DNA of 33,691 nt from Clostridiales bacterium (GCA_004556755.1 SFFW01000015.1:1-33691), one strand, 5' to 3'; shown: positions 6,967 to 15,341, counted from the stretch's first letter. The notes: a model not told the origin generated them from the letters alone. Program-made: numbers and translations.

Positions 6967-8259
6967 TTAAGATAGTGACACCGCCTGCTGCAAAATCGCA
7001 TTTGCGACGGGAGCAGCAGCGCCTCTGCCGCTGCCGCCGTTTTCAACGAGAACGACGAAGGCGTAAGGGTGCTGAGCGTCGTTTAAAAAGCCGACGAACC
7101 AAGCGTGGCTCTGCTGACCGTTGCCGACCTCGGCGGTGCCGGTTTTTGCGCACAGCGCAAGACCGGGGTAGTTTTCGGCGCCGTATTTGTACTGAACGTT
7201 GTAGCTCATCATATCGGCGATCTTATCCGCCGTCTCACGGGACAGCAGTGTTTCGGTGCCTGTAGAGCTGCCGAGCAGCGACGGCTCATTTAAGCTGCCG
7301 CCGTTTGCGATAGCCGAAACGATGCGCAGCATGGAGTAGGGGCAGACGAGGTCCTCGTACTGACCGATGCCGGACCAGGCAAGGTACGAGCTTTCGCTCT
7401 TGTCCTCGGTGAAGTTGCCTGCAGCGGTCTTGATGCCGTTTAGGTCATGCGCAGAGCAGATGCCGAGCTTTTCGGCGTAGGAGCCGAGAGTTTCGGCGCC
7501 GAGGTCCATCGCAAGCTGACCGAAGGCGCAGTTGCAGGAGTTTGCAAACGCCTGCTCGATGTTCTGTGTACCGTGGACGCCGGAGCAGGTGACGGTCTTG
7601 CCGCCAAGCTCGATGCTTCCCGTGCAGGTGAAGCTGCGGCTGTTTAGGTCGTCTATGTTGTCAATGGCTGCCGCAAGCGTTACGAGCTTAAAGACGGAGC
7701 CGGGGGTGAATGTCGAGCTGAGACAGCGGTTGAGATAAACGCCGTCGGGCAGAGTTTCGGGGACGTTGAGCGGGTCCATGGACGGGGAGGAGACCATGCA
7801 GATAAGCTCCCCGGTCTTGTAGTTCACCACAAGGGCGGAACCCTTTCGCCCTGCAAGAGCCGCATACGCCGTCTGATTTAGGCGGGAGTCAACGTTCAGC
7901 TTCAGCTCAACGTCGCTGCCCTGGCTCACGCCGGTTATAAGGCTGTAACCGGAAAGCTGCTTTCTGAAGCCCGTGAGAGCGCCGGTGCCGACGTTGCCGC
8001 CGTAGTCGCCGACGAGCTGATAGCAGGCTATGCGGACGGAAGCATCCTCCGCATACGACTTTTCACCGCCGCCCATCTTCGCCAGCACGACGCCGTTGCG
8101 GTCGGTGAGAGTGTAGGTGCATTTTGTGGTGGTCTCGTCAAAGTACAGCGCCCAGCTTGCACCGTCGTCGATATAGCGGATGACGTAGACAATGAGTCCG
8201 ACTATTACGAGAAGGGCAAGCAGAACGGTGGAGTATGCACGGAGAGTGACTTTTTTCAT
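6967..8259 (-). CDS. pbpA: Penicillin-binding protein transpeptidase (PbpA/class B-like)
   Basis: 430 aa with an N-terminal membrane anchor (about 9-27). The transpeptidase motifs are complete: SVFK (Ser188-Lys191), SCN (241-243) and KTG (372-374). It is shorter than typical PBP2/FtsI because the dimerisation region is reduced, resembling the actinobacterial PbpA beside RodA. It crosslinks peptidoglycan outside the membrane, working with the SEDS glycosyltransferase encoded directly upstream. The two genes overlap by one base (TAATG), with a strong aaggaggg site inside the upstream gene, so coupled expression is expected. The exact role (elongation, division or sporulation) is not settled by the sequence. 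Confidence 0.9.
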   Translation of the reverse strand: MKKVTLRAYSTVLLALLVIVGLIVYVIRYIDDGASWALYFDETTTKCTYTLTDRNGVVLAKMGGGEKSYAEDASVRIACYQLVGDYGGNVGTGALTGFRKQLSGYSLITGVSQGSDVELKLNVDSRLNQTAYAALAGRKGSALVVNYKTGELICMVSSPSMDPLNVPETLPDGVYLNRCLSSTFTPGSVFKLVTLAAAIDNIDDLNSRSFTCTGSIELGGKTVTCSGVHGTQNIEQAFANSCNCAFGQLAMDLGAETLGSYAEKLGICSAHDLNGIKTAAGNFTEDKSESSYLAWSGIGQYEDLVCPYSMLRIVSAIANGGSLNEPSLLGSSTGTETLLSRETADKIADMMSYNVQYKYGAENYPGLALCAKTGTAEVGNGQQSHAWFVGFLNDAQHPYAFVVLVENGGSGRGAAAPVANAILQQAVSLS

Positions 8260-10082
8260 TATCTGACCCTCCTTGTCGGTTCGTATTCCTCATCGTGATC
8301 GGAGGAGTCATCGCCGTGAAGCACCGAGTCGGAGCCGTGGGGCGATGTAAACTCGTCGGGAATGTGATCCTCCTCCGGCTGCTGCGGCGGCGGTGTCGGG
8401 GACCTTGCGGCGTCGGCAGACTTTACGACGAAGCTTGCGCCCTTTCTCGTGTCGCCCGCCTTGATGAATGCAAGCAGCATCCAGCATGACAGCAGGGAAG
8501 TGCCGCCCCTTGAAACGAAGGGGAAGGTGACTCCCGTGAAGGGGAGTATGTCGGTCGAGCCGAACACGTTGAGCGACATTTGCACGAGGAACATACTTGC
8601 GGTCGCACAGGCGGCAATGGAGTAGTAGGCGGAGCGCCCCTTAGACGAGCTTCGCACCGCAAAGAACGCCAAAGCGACGATGGCAAGCACCGCACATATG
8701 GCGACGATAAGTCCAAGCTCCTCGCACAGCATTCCGAACACGGTGTCGGTGTTGGCGGCAAACCTCGACTGGAGCCAGCCGTTGCCCGCACCCTTGCCGA
8801 ACAGACCGCCGGAGGCGCCTGCCGAGAGCGCACGGGTCTGCTGGAAGCCTGCACCGGACACGTCCTCCCAAATATGTCCCCATGCCGAAAAGCGCTGTGC
8901 GACGTGCGGCTTTATGGTGAATATGAGGAAGCCGCCCATGGCAGCGCCCGTGACCGCCAAAGCAACGGTCGCAATGGAGCCGGAGCGCATGAAGGAGATG
9001 ACGAGGAAGGTGACGAAGAATATAAGCGCCGTGCCGAAGTCGCCCAACAGACCGAGGACGATAACGCACAGTGCCGAGAATACGATGAAAACGATAAGGT
9101 TTCGGGTGCGGAAAAGACGCTCAAGCGACGCCGCACCGACGTAGATATATGCGACCTTGACAATCTCGGAGGGCTGGAGCGTAAAGGAGCCGATTTTTAT
9201 CCAGAGCGCCGCACCATATCTCGTCTGACCGGCAACGAGGTTCAGCGCAAGGAAAGCGAGAGCAACGATCGCAACGGGGATGCGCATGGTCTTTGTACGG
9301 TCGAGGTCCCGCAGCCACCAGCCCATGATGAAGAACAGCACTACGCCGACAAAGATCTCGATGATCTGACGGAACATCTCGTCGGGAACGGAGGAGGCTA
9401 TGATCGAAAGCCCCATGGAGGTCAGGAAAAATGCTATCGTCTCGACCTCGAAGCCCGTGCGCCTTATGCTGCGCATGGCAAAATAGCAAAACCACTGCAA
9501 AAGGATGAGCAGGGAGAAGCCGAGGAGAAACGACGGGATGTACTTGTCGTCCGAAGCGTATATGCAATGCTCCGCCAGCAGAATGAGCTGAAATACGGTG
9601 AGATACATAAGCGTGACCGCAGGGTGTATACGCTTCCAGCGATGCACTCTGTGAGACTCAATGGCGGCACGCTGCGTTTCGCTTATGTCACGGAAGCGCA
9701 CCTGACTGTCTGCAAGGCTTATGACGTCGCCGTCCTCCACGGGAAGCCCCGCAGCCAAGACCCGCTTTCCGTTGACCCAAACGCCGCCCTTCGAGAAAAT
9801 GTCGAAAATGCGCCAAAGCCCCTTGTCGTTGCGGACAAGGACGGCATGCACTCGACTGACCTTTTCAAAGGGCAGACAGACGTCCGCACGGCGGGAGCGA
9901 CCTATGAGATTTTCCCAGTGATTTATAAGCAGCACACCGTCGTCTGTGTGTATATAGCCCCAAATCTCGGTGGCGATCTTACCCCTGAGCATGGAGCGCA
10001 TACAGCGGACAAGGACGCAGACCGCCATAAGCGGCAGCAGATATGACAGTATGTCTGCGATCGTTGATATAAAGCCGTTCAA
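8259..10082 (-). CDS. FHA domain-SEDS (FtsW/RodA/SpoVE) fusion protein
   Basis: 607 aa, starting with TTG at 10082 and gaggt 8-9 bases upstream. One N-terminal membrane helix (about 8-28) is followed by an FHA domain (about 50-130) with GR61-62, SRVH 76-79 and NG 104-105, the phosphothreonine-binding pattern. A SEDS polytopic domain (about 155-560) contains LQPSEIVK (304-306 PSE), SGGLFGKG, NTDTVFGMLCEELGL and PFVSRGGTSLL. The last 45 residues are acidic, proline-rich and probably disordered. SEDS proteins polymerise lipid II with a partner class B PBP, here the next gene. A covalent FHA domain suggests control by Ser/Thr phosphorylation (inference). Confidence 0.9.
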   Translation of the reverse strand: MNGFISTIADILSYLLPLMAVCVLVRCMRSMLRGKIATEIWGYIHTDDGVLLINHWENLIGRSRRADVCLPFEKVSRVHAVLVRNDKGLWRIFDIFSKGGVWVNGKRVLAAGLPVEDGDVISLADSQVRFRDISETQRAAIESHRVHRWKRIHPAVTLMYLTVFQLILLAEHCIYASDDKYIPSFLLGFSLLILLQWFCYFAMRSIRRTGFEVETIAFFLTSMGLSIIASSVPDEMFRQIIEIFVGVVLFFIMGWWLRDLDRTKTMRIPVAIVALAFLALNLVAGQTRYGAALWIKIGSFTLQPSEIVKVAYIYVGAASLERLFRTRNLIVFIVFSALCVIVLGLLGDFGTALIFFVTFLVISFMRSGSIATVALAVTGAAMGGFLIFTIKPHVAQRFSAWGHIWEDVSGAGFQQTRALSAGASGGLFGKGAGNGWLQSRFAANTDTVFGMLCEELGLIVAICAVLAIVALAFFAVRSSSKGRSAYYSIAACATASMFLVQMSLNVFGSTDILPFTGVTFPFVSRGGTSLLSCWMLLAFIKAGDTRKGASFVVKSADAARSPTPPPQQPEEDHIPDEFTSPHGSDSVLHGDDSSDHDEEYEPTRRVR

Positions 10083-10115
10083 GTTGCGTACCTCATCAAA
10101 TTTAAATATTAATTT

Positions 10116-10144
10116 ATTATATCATCAATTGCACTTATTGACAA
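10116..10144 (-). promoter_or_regulatory. Promoter of the SEDS-PBP-ABC-F-YdcF operon
   Basis: On the minus strand, TTGTCA (10144-10139), a 17-base spacer, then perfect TATAAT (10121-10116). The start is expected near 10109, about 27 bases before the TTG start. Its -35 overlaps that of the divergent promoter. Confidence 0.8.
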
Positions 10145-10166
10145 GCAATAGACATTTAATTAGAAT
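10138..10166 (+). promoter_or_regulatory. Promoter of the NusG-II/Gx/Mrp operon
   Basis: Perfect TTGACA (10138-10143), a 17-base spacer and TAGAAT (10161-10166). Transcription should start at about 10173, the A of the first ATG, so the mRNA may be leaderless. Confidence 0.8.
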
Positions 10167-10172
10167 AGCCGT

Positions 10173-10538
10173 ATGAAAAGAAATAAGACTAAAACGTGGA
10201 TAATAGTGCTTTCGGTGCTTTTTGTGCTGTCCGCTGCATGCTTTCTGATACTCAGGCTCACGGGCAAAAGCGGCACCGTTGCGAACATCTACGTTGACGG
10301 AGAGCTTTACAAAAAAATTGATCTTGACGCCGTTGCTGTTGCATATGACATAGAAATCAGGACGGAATTCGGGTATAATAAGATACACGTGGTAAACGGC
10401 GGCATATCGGTAACGGAATCGGACTGCCGTGACCACATATGCATTGAGCAGGGCGAGATCGACAACGAGGCGGTGCCGATAGTGTGTATGCCGCACAGAC
10501 TCGTTATCGAGATCGAGGGAGATGCGGTCGATGGATAA
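10173..10538 (+). CDS. NusG domain II-containing membrane-anchored protein
   Basis: 121 aa. An N-terminal hydrophobic anchor (about 9-28) is followed by an extracytoplasmic NusG_II fold with the family pattern NIYVDGE...VNGGISVTESDCRDHICIEQG...IVCMPHRLVIEI and conserved Cys pairs. It is unrelated in function to the transcription factor NusG. It usually sits beside Gx-transporter genes, as here, but its role is unknown. No Shine-Dalgarno sequence precedes the ATG, and the promoter places the transcript start at the ATG. The stop overlaps the next gene by 8 bases. Confidence 0.88.
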   Translation: MKRNKTKTWIIVLSVLFVLSAACFLILRLTGKSGTVANIYVDGELYKKIDLDAVAVAYDIEIRTEFGYNKIHVVNGGISVTESDCRDHICIEQGEIDNEAVPIVCMPHRLVIEIEGDAVDG

Positions 10539-11037
10539 GACGAGAAGACTTACGCTGATGGCGATGCTCACGGCGGCGTCGCTCATCATATTCATAGTCG
10601 AAGCGCAGCTTCCGCCGCTTCTGCCCATACCGGGAGTGAAGCTGGGGCTTGCAAACCTCATAACGCTCACTGCGATGGTCATACTCGGACGCAGGGAGGC
10701 GGGTGCGATACTCCTTTGCAGAATCGTACTCGGCAGCGTTTTTGCCGGCGGTGTGTCGGGACTTCTGTTCAGCATCGCAGGAGGACTGCTCTCGTACCTC
10801 GTGATGTGCCTACTCAAAAACGCATTTCCGGGGAAGCTTCTCTGGGTACTCAGCGTTTTCGGTGCGATAGCCCACAACGTCGGGCAGCTTGCGGTCGCCG
10901 TGCTGATATCGGGAACGCCGAAGCTTGCGCTGTACTACGGTCCGGCACTTCTGGCTGCGGGCATCCTTACGGGAGCCTTTACCGGGCTTGCGGCGATGTT
11001 TCTCGTCAAGGCGCTGTCCAAGCTCAAAAAATCGTAA
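10531..11037 (+). CDS. Gx transporter family protein (heptaprenyl diphosphate synthase component I-like)
   Basis: 168 aa from ATG 10531, with gaggga 10 bases upstream. An in-frame ATG at 10522 sits too close to that site. Five or six hydrophobic segments and glycine-rich helices are visible: PPLLPIPGVKLGLANLITL, a stretch shared with ECF-type S components and HepS1-like proteins, and GGVSGLLFSIAGGLLSYLV. Annotation of this family as a prenyl synthase component is historical. The membrane topology argues for a small-molecule or cofactor transporter. It overlaps the NusG-II gene, and the pair is a frequent clostridial neighbourhood. Confidence 0.85.
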   Translation: MDKTRRLTLMAMLTAASLIIFIVEAQLPPLLPIPGVKLGLANLITLTAMVILGRREAGAILLCRIVLGSVFAGGVSGLLFSIAGGLLSYLVMCLLKNAFPGKLLWVLSVFGAIAHNVGQLAVAVLISGTPKLALYYGPALLAAGILTGAFTGLAAMFLVKALSKLKKS

Positions 11038-11084
11038 ACCATGCGGCTGAGCCGCAAATATATATTTGAACAGGAGATCATGTG

Positions 11085-11909
11085 ATGAGTGAATGTACGC
11101 ATGATTGCTCTACCTGCGGCGAAAGCTGCAGCGAGCGGGAGCAGCAGGATTTCAGCGCAAAGCTGAATCCCGAAGCAAGTGTCAAAAAGGTCATTGCCGT
11201 CGTCAGCGGCAAGGGCGGTGTCGGCAAATCCCTCGTAACGAGCCTGCTGGCAAGCGAGATGCAGCGCAGAGGCTATCAGACCGCCGTGCTTGACGCAGAC
11301 ATTACGGGTCCGTCTATACCGAAGGCGTTTGGCATCCATGAACACGCAAGGGGTACCGAGGATGCGCTCATCCCCGTGTACAGCGTCAAGGGAACGCAGA
11401 TCATGTCCGTTAACCTGATCCTCGAAAACGACACCGACCCCGTCGTGTGGAGAGGCCCCGTCATCGCAGGCGTGGTGACACAGTTCTGGAGCGACGTGCT
11501 GTGGAACAACGTTGACTATATGTTCGTCGATATGCCTCCCGGAACCGGCGACGTTCCGCTCACCGTGTTCCAGTCCCTGCCCGTGGACGGTATCATTATC
11601 GTCACAAGCCCTCAGGAGCTTGTATCCATGATAGTGTCCAAAGCCGTCAATATGGCAAACATGATGAACATTCCCGTACTTGGCATCGTTGAGAATATGT
11701 CCTACTTCAAATGCCCCGACTGCGGAAAGAAGCATGAGATATTCGGAGAAAGCAAGGTCGAAAAGGTCGCCGCACAGTTTGGCGTCGAGCATTACGCCCG
11801 TCTGCCGATAGACCCCGCCGTCGCCGCAATGGTCGATGCGGGCGAGGTCGAGAGCGTCGGCACCGAGGAGCTTAACGGTCTTGTTGACTATATAGAAAAA
11901 GGAGTTTAA
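11085..11909 (+). CDS. Mrp/NBP35-family iron-sulfur cluster carrier ATPase
   Basis: 274 aa from ATG 11085 (aggag 8 bases upstream; a GTG directly before it is less likely). Deviant Walker A GKGGVGKS at 42-49, VLDADITGPSIP switch, and DMPPGTGDVPLT. A CPDCGKKHEIFGE pair near 204-207 is the usual CxxC cluster-binding site of the dimer. An additional N-terminal Cys group (CTHDCSTCGESC, residues 4-15) recalls the NBP35 N-terminal cluster. These proteins carry and transfer [4Fe-4S] clusters, needed here by many ferredoxin-like and hydrogenase subunits. It is followed 3 bases later by the NifX-like gene. Confidence 0.92.
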   Translation: MSECTHDCSTCGESCSEREQQDFSAKLNPEASVKKVIAVVSGKGGVGKSLVTSLLASEMQRRGYQTAVLDADITGPSIPKAFGIHEHARGTEDALIPVYSVKGTQIMSVNLILENDTDPVVWRGPVIAGVVTQFWSDVLWNNVDYMFVDMPPGTGDVPLTVFQSLPVDGIIIVTSPQELVSMIVSKAVNMANMMNIPVLGIVENMSYFKCPDCGKKHEIFGESKVEKVAAQFGVEHYARLPIDPAVAAMVDAGEVESVGTEELNGLVDYIEKGV

Positions 11910-11912
11910 ATT

Positions 11913-12332
11913 ATGGTTATTGCAGTTGCATACAAGGATAATGAAATTTACGATCATTTCGGTCACGCAGAGCATTTTGCCATCTACGAGACCAACGAGG
12001 ATCAGACCCAGCTCATCTCCAAGAACATTATCGAGGTAAAAGAGAGCGGTCATCAGGCGGTCGCCGATCTCATGAACGAGAATCATGTTGACGTTGTCAT
12101 CGTCGGCAACATCGGCACCGAGGCACGCAAGGCGCTCACCGAGTACGGCATCGTTGCGTTTGCAGGCTTCTGCGGCAATTCCGACGACGCTGCCGAGCTT
12201 ATGATGAGAGGTCAGCTTCCCTTCCTCAGCGACGAGGGCGGCTGCGGCGGCGGCTGCTCCGGCTGCCACGGTCACGATGACGGCGACTGCGGCTGCTCCG
12301 GTCACGAGGGCGGCTGCGGCTGCTGCGGCTGA
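11913..12332 (+). CDS. NifX/NifB-type dinitrogenase cofactor-binding family protein with a Cys/His/Gly-rich tail
   Basis: 139 aa. Residues 1-105 match the small NifX/MTH1175-like fold (MVIAVAYKDNEIYDHFGHAEHFAIYE at the start, VDVVIVGNIGTEARKAL, GIVAFAGFCGNSDDA). The last 30 residues are nearly all Gly, Cys, His and Asp, with GGCGGGC, CSGCHGHDDG and GGCGCCG. It is therefore a likely metal or Fe-S binding tail. No nitrogenase genes are present, so a nitrogen-fixation role is unlikely. Tight linkage to the Mrp ATPase suggests metallocluster handling (inference). The ribosome site aaaggag lies in the Mrp 3' end. Confidence 0.88.
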   Translation: MVIAVAYKDNEIYDHFGHAEHFAIYETNEDQTQLISKNIIEVKESGHQAVADLMNENHVDVVIVGNIGTEARKALTEYGIVAFAGFCGNSDDAAELMMRGQLPFLSDEGGCGGGCSGCHGHDDGDCGCSGHEGGCGCCG

Positions 12333-12352
12333 TACACAAAGCGTAAATATTC

Positions 12353-12390
12353 AAAAATGACTGCTCAATTTGAGCAGTCATTTTTTATAC
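12353..12390 (+). terminator. Intrinsic terminator of the NusG-II-Gx-Mrp-NifX operon
   Basis: 14-bp stem aaaatgactgctca / tgagcagtcatttt, loop att, followed by a T-run. Confidence 0.88.
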
Positions 12391-12483
12391 CAAAACTCAA
12401 ACAGACAGATTGTACAAATTTTGTCCGCAAATTTCGGCACATTTCACCGACGCTTTTGATCTTAATGTACAGACACAATAATA

Positions 12484-12512
12484 TTGACGATTGACAATTT
12501 CTAAACTATAAT
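12484..12512 (+). promoter_or_regulatory. Promoter of the 2-hydroxyacyl-CoA dehydratase-like pair
   Basis: TTGACG (12484-12489), a 17-base spacer and perfect TATAAT (12507-12512). A second TTGACA at 12491 is too close to the -10 to pair with it. The ribosome site aggggggt precedes ATG 12548. Confidence 0.75.
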
Positions 12513-12547
12513 ATATTTATGCATTCGTATATTACAGGGGGGTCAAT

Positions 12548-13741
12548 ATGAAAGATCTGAAGCACATGATTTACTTCGAGCATCTGCTCGACGAAGCCGC
12601 AAACGAGCTTTGCCTCCAAGCGGTCTCCGAGGGCAGACACGCCGTCGGCTACACCTGCTACCATATGCCGGAGGTACTCTTAAACCTTGACAACTGCTTT
12701 TCCGTCAGACTGAGAGCGCCCCGCACCGGCTCGCTTGACATCTCGACCTACTACATGACGAACTACCTTTGCGGCTATGCAAAGGCGCTCGTCGAGCGTG
12801 GAATGGAGGGGGGCTACACCTTTCTTTCCGCCGTTGCAGGAACCGAGACCTGCTCGGAAATGAACCGTGCCATCGAGCATTTTGAGCTTTTAAACCTTGT
12901 GAAGAACGACAAATTCTTTGTCGCCCTTGCCGACGTGCCGTTCAAGGTCACGCCCCACGGTTTAAAACATTATGTAAACCAAATTCAGAAGAAGGTGCTT
13001 GACAGACTGCACGAGAATTACGGCACCGACGTGTCCGACGCCGCAATACGCAAGGCGGTGGAGGAGCATAACGAGGTCTGCCGCATCCTGACCGAGATCG
13101 GCGAGCTGCGCAAGCTCCCCAATCCTCCGATCACGGGCTATGAGTACCATGTGTTGTGCCTCGTGTCGTTCACCTGCCCGAAGGATCTCATACTCCCAAA
13201 GCTGCGTGAGACGCTGCAGGAGATCAAGAATCGCAAGTGCGACCCCAAACCGTGGTACCGTGCGAGGGTAGTCGTCGTCGGCTCGGAGATCGACGATCTT
13301 GACTTCACCCGCACCGTGGAGGACTCCGGAGCTTTTATCGTTGCAGACCGCTTCTGCTTCGGCTCCTTCCCCGGCAGACAGGAGATCATCCTGAACGACG
13401 AGGAGCCTGCGCTTGAGCAGGTGTGCCGCTACTACATGGAGAGCAGCCAGTGTCCGAGATATATGTCAAAGGAAAAGGTGCAGGGACGCTACGATTACGT
13501 TGACGCTCTTGCAAAGGAGTACAACGCTCAGGGCATACTCTACGAAGCGCTCAAGTTCTGCGAATACTGGGGCTATGAGCGTCCGCTTGCGTCCAACATT
13601 ATGACAGAGCTGTATAAGTACCCCTCCGTCTGCGTTGACAGGGAGTACACCGGCAACGCATCGGGACAGCTCAGGACCCGTGTGCAGGCGTTTGTCGAGA
13701 GCCTTGAAATTAAGCAGATAAACAACGGCGGGGAGGTGTGA
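12548..13741 (+). CDS. 2-hydroxyacyl-CoA dehydratase-family protein, small subunit
   Basis: 397 aa. HGD-D fold features are visible: GYTCYHMPEVLLN (Cys37, like the CS..P.E motif), ETCSEMNRAIEHF (Cys102) and LKFCEYWGYERP (Cys338, like the KFCD motif). These three Cys match the cluster ligands of HgdB/BcrC-type subunits. Family members use a [4Fe-4S] cluster and an ATP-driven activator to dehydrate 2-hydroxyacyl-CoA or reduce benzoyl-CoA, and others (double-cubane proteins) have unknown substrates. It is the first gene of a two-gene operon, 3 bases before the larger subunit. No activator (HgdC/BadF ATPase) or CoA transferase is encoded nearby, so the substrate cannot be assigned. Confidence 0.85.
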   Translation: MKDLKHMIYFEHLLDEAANELCLQAVSEGRHAVGYTCYHMPEVLLNLDNCFSVRLRAPRTGSLDISTYYMTNYLCGYAKALVERGMEGGYTFLSAVAGTETCSEMNRAIEHFELLNLVKNDKFFVALADVPFKVTPHGLKHYVNQIQKKVLDRLHENYGTDVSDAAIRKAVEEHNEVCRILTEIGELRKLPNPPITGYEYHVLCLVSFTCPKDLILPKLRETLQEIKNRKCDPKPWYRARVVVVGSEIDDLDFTRTVEDSGAFIVADRFCFGSFPGRQEIILNDEEPALEQVCRYYMESSQCPRYMSKEKVQGRYDYVDALAKEYNAQGILYEALKFCEYWGYERPLASNIMTELYKYPSVCVDREYTGNASGQLRTRVQAFVESLEIKQINNGGEV

Positions 13742-13744
13742 GAG

Positions 13745-15289
13745 ATGAAAGTAAAACCGAGAAACCTTGGAAAAACCTACATTGACAAGACCGGTGTGCG
13801 CAAATTCCGTGAGTGGAGGGGCATAAAGGATACGCTTTACGATTACGCATGGTGGTGCGTCATGTGGAAGGACATGATAAAGTTCGTCCTCAAATCGCCC
13901 GTACAGGTCGTTAAGGGCATATTCAAATACCGTTGGATGCTTACATATCTCTCGCTGCCGCAGTTTCTTGACCGTCAGCTTGAGGGTATGAGGGGCATAC
14001 AGCTCAAAGCGGGACACATCCTTTACGACGTCATCGTAAAGCACACGATAGACATCATCGGCACCGAGTTTGACGCAGACCAGAAGCTCGGCGGCGACAA
14101 GGCGCTTGCCGAACGCATAATTTGCTTTGACGAGCTTGTCCCCACCGAGATCATGGCGGGCTTCCCAAACCTCATCGGCATCCCGGTGCAGACCATCCCC
14201 ATCTTCCTCAGCTCGATGATAAATCAGCACATTTCTGAAGTTTACCTCGACTCCATCGAAAACTTCGGCGTTCCGGCGGACGTTTGCCCGCTCCCGTCGG
14301 CGGAGTCGGGAATCGCCGTCGAGGGCGATTACCCCATATTCGGAAAGTGCTTCATCTCCTGCAATATGCCCTGCGACGGCAGCGTTATGACCAGTGCGTA
14401 TCAGGACAGATACTTCAAGCTCCCGACCTACTGCCTCGGCGTTCCGCTGCGCTATAACGACGAAGTCGATGCACAGGAATACGCCATTGAGGAGATAAAG
14501 GGCTGCATTGCCTTTATCGAGGAGCAGACGGGCGAAAAGTTCGACTGGGCTGCATTCAAGACCGCAATGGATAAATATAACGAGGTCACGCAGTTCCACT
14601 TCGACCTGTGGGATATAAACCGCACCGATTACCCGCAGGTAACGGGCAACGTGCCTTGGCTGTACCGTATGTACTCCTTCCACCTGCACGGCGGCATGGA
14701 CGACCGCTTCCTCAAGGCGAATGACAAGGTCCGTAAGCTCATGGAGGACGGCTACAAGAAGAAGCTGCCCTGCACCTTGGAGATGCGCCACAAGGCGCTC
14801 GTGTGGTCGTGTCCGGCAAACTACTACACCAACTTCTCGAATTGGCTTGAGCAGTGCTGGGGCATCGTCTCCGTCATGGACATGGAGACCCACGTCGGCA
14901 ACGTCATGGTCGACACCTCGACGCAGGAGGGCCTGCTTTTGGGACTGGCGCAGCTTTATCAGCGCACCACCATGCGCAAGCACACCAAGGGCGGTTACAA
15001 AAATGCGCTCAACGAGATGTGGAGCATAGCCGATGCATTCAACTGCGATACGATAATCATGTACGATCAGATCTCCTGCAAGGGAATGGACGGACTTCAG
15101 GGCATGTTCGACGAGCAGGCGAGAGAGCGCAACATCAACTTCATTTGGGTGCAGCAGGACCTCATGGATCCGAGGACCATATCCCGCAGGGATATGCGCA
15201 ATCAGGTAAACTCCTACATGACCTCCGTTCTGCGTGAGGAACCCCTTGACCCGACGCTCGTTGACTTCGACGACTGCGACGCATTTTGA
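13745..15289 (+). CDS. 2-hydroxyacyl-CoA dehydratase-family protein, large subunit
   Basis: 514 aa. Divergent HGD-D member: IICFDELVPTEIMAGFP (Cys127 near the P.E motif), CFISCNMPCDGS (Cys202/206/210, Asp211) and MYDQISCKGMDG (Cys445) occupy the ligand regions. It is longer than typical HgdA/HgdB, with an N-terminal extension of about 90 residues and an extra stretch around 300-350 (GNVPWLYRMYSFHLHGGMDD). It probably forms a heterodimer with the preceding protein. The gtgaga before ATG 13745 is a weak ribosome site, but the upstream gene ends in gggaggtg, which serves well. A stem-loop follows the stop. Confidence 0.82.
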   Translation: MKVKPRNLGKTYIDKTGVRKFREWRGIKDTLYDYAWWCVMWKDMIKFVLKSPVQVVKGIFKYRWMLTYLSLPQFLDRQLEGMRGIQLKAGHILYDVIVKHTIDIIGTEFDADQKLGGDKALAERIICFDELVPTEIMAGFPNLIGIPVQTIPIFLSSMINQHISEVYLDSIENFGVPADVCPLPSAESGIAVEGDYPIFGKCFISCNMPCDGSVMTSAYQDRYFKLPTYCLGVPLRYNDEVDAQEYAIEEIKGCIAFIEEQTGEKFDWAAFKTAMDKYNEVTQFHFDLWDINRTDYPQVTGNVPWLYRMYSFHLHGGMDDRFLKANDKVRKLMEDGYKKKLPCTLEMRHKALVWSCPANYYTNFSNWLEQCWGIVSVMDMETHVGNVMVDTSTQEGLLLGLAQLYQRTTMRKHTKGGYKNALNEMWSIADAFNCDTIIMYDQISCKGMDGLQGMFDEQARERNINFIWVQQDLMDPRTISRRDMRNQVNSYMTSVLREEPLDPTLVDFDDCDAF

Positions 15290-15299
15290 TACAGAATCA

Positions 15300-15341
15300 C
15301 ACAAAAGACCGACACCAAAGCTTTGGAGTCGGTCTTTTGTG
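15300..15341 (+). terminator. Stem-loop terminator after the dehydratase-like pair
   Basis: 14-bp perfect stem cacaaaagaccgac / gtcggtcttttgtg with a 14-base loop that itself contains ccaaagctttgg. The U-rich part lies within the stem, and no long T-run follows. Confidence 0.7.

Noticed and set aside
10935..12305. A 456-codon minus-strand frame over Mrp and the NifX-like gene
   Set aside because: Low-complexity, unnatural composition opposite two recognised genes.
13466..15304. A 612-codon minus-strand frame opposite the dehydratase-like genes
   Set aside because: Long antisense frames are expected here from biased third positions. No motifs, and the plus-strand genes are clear.
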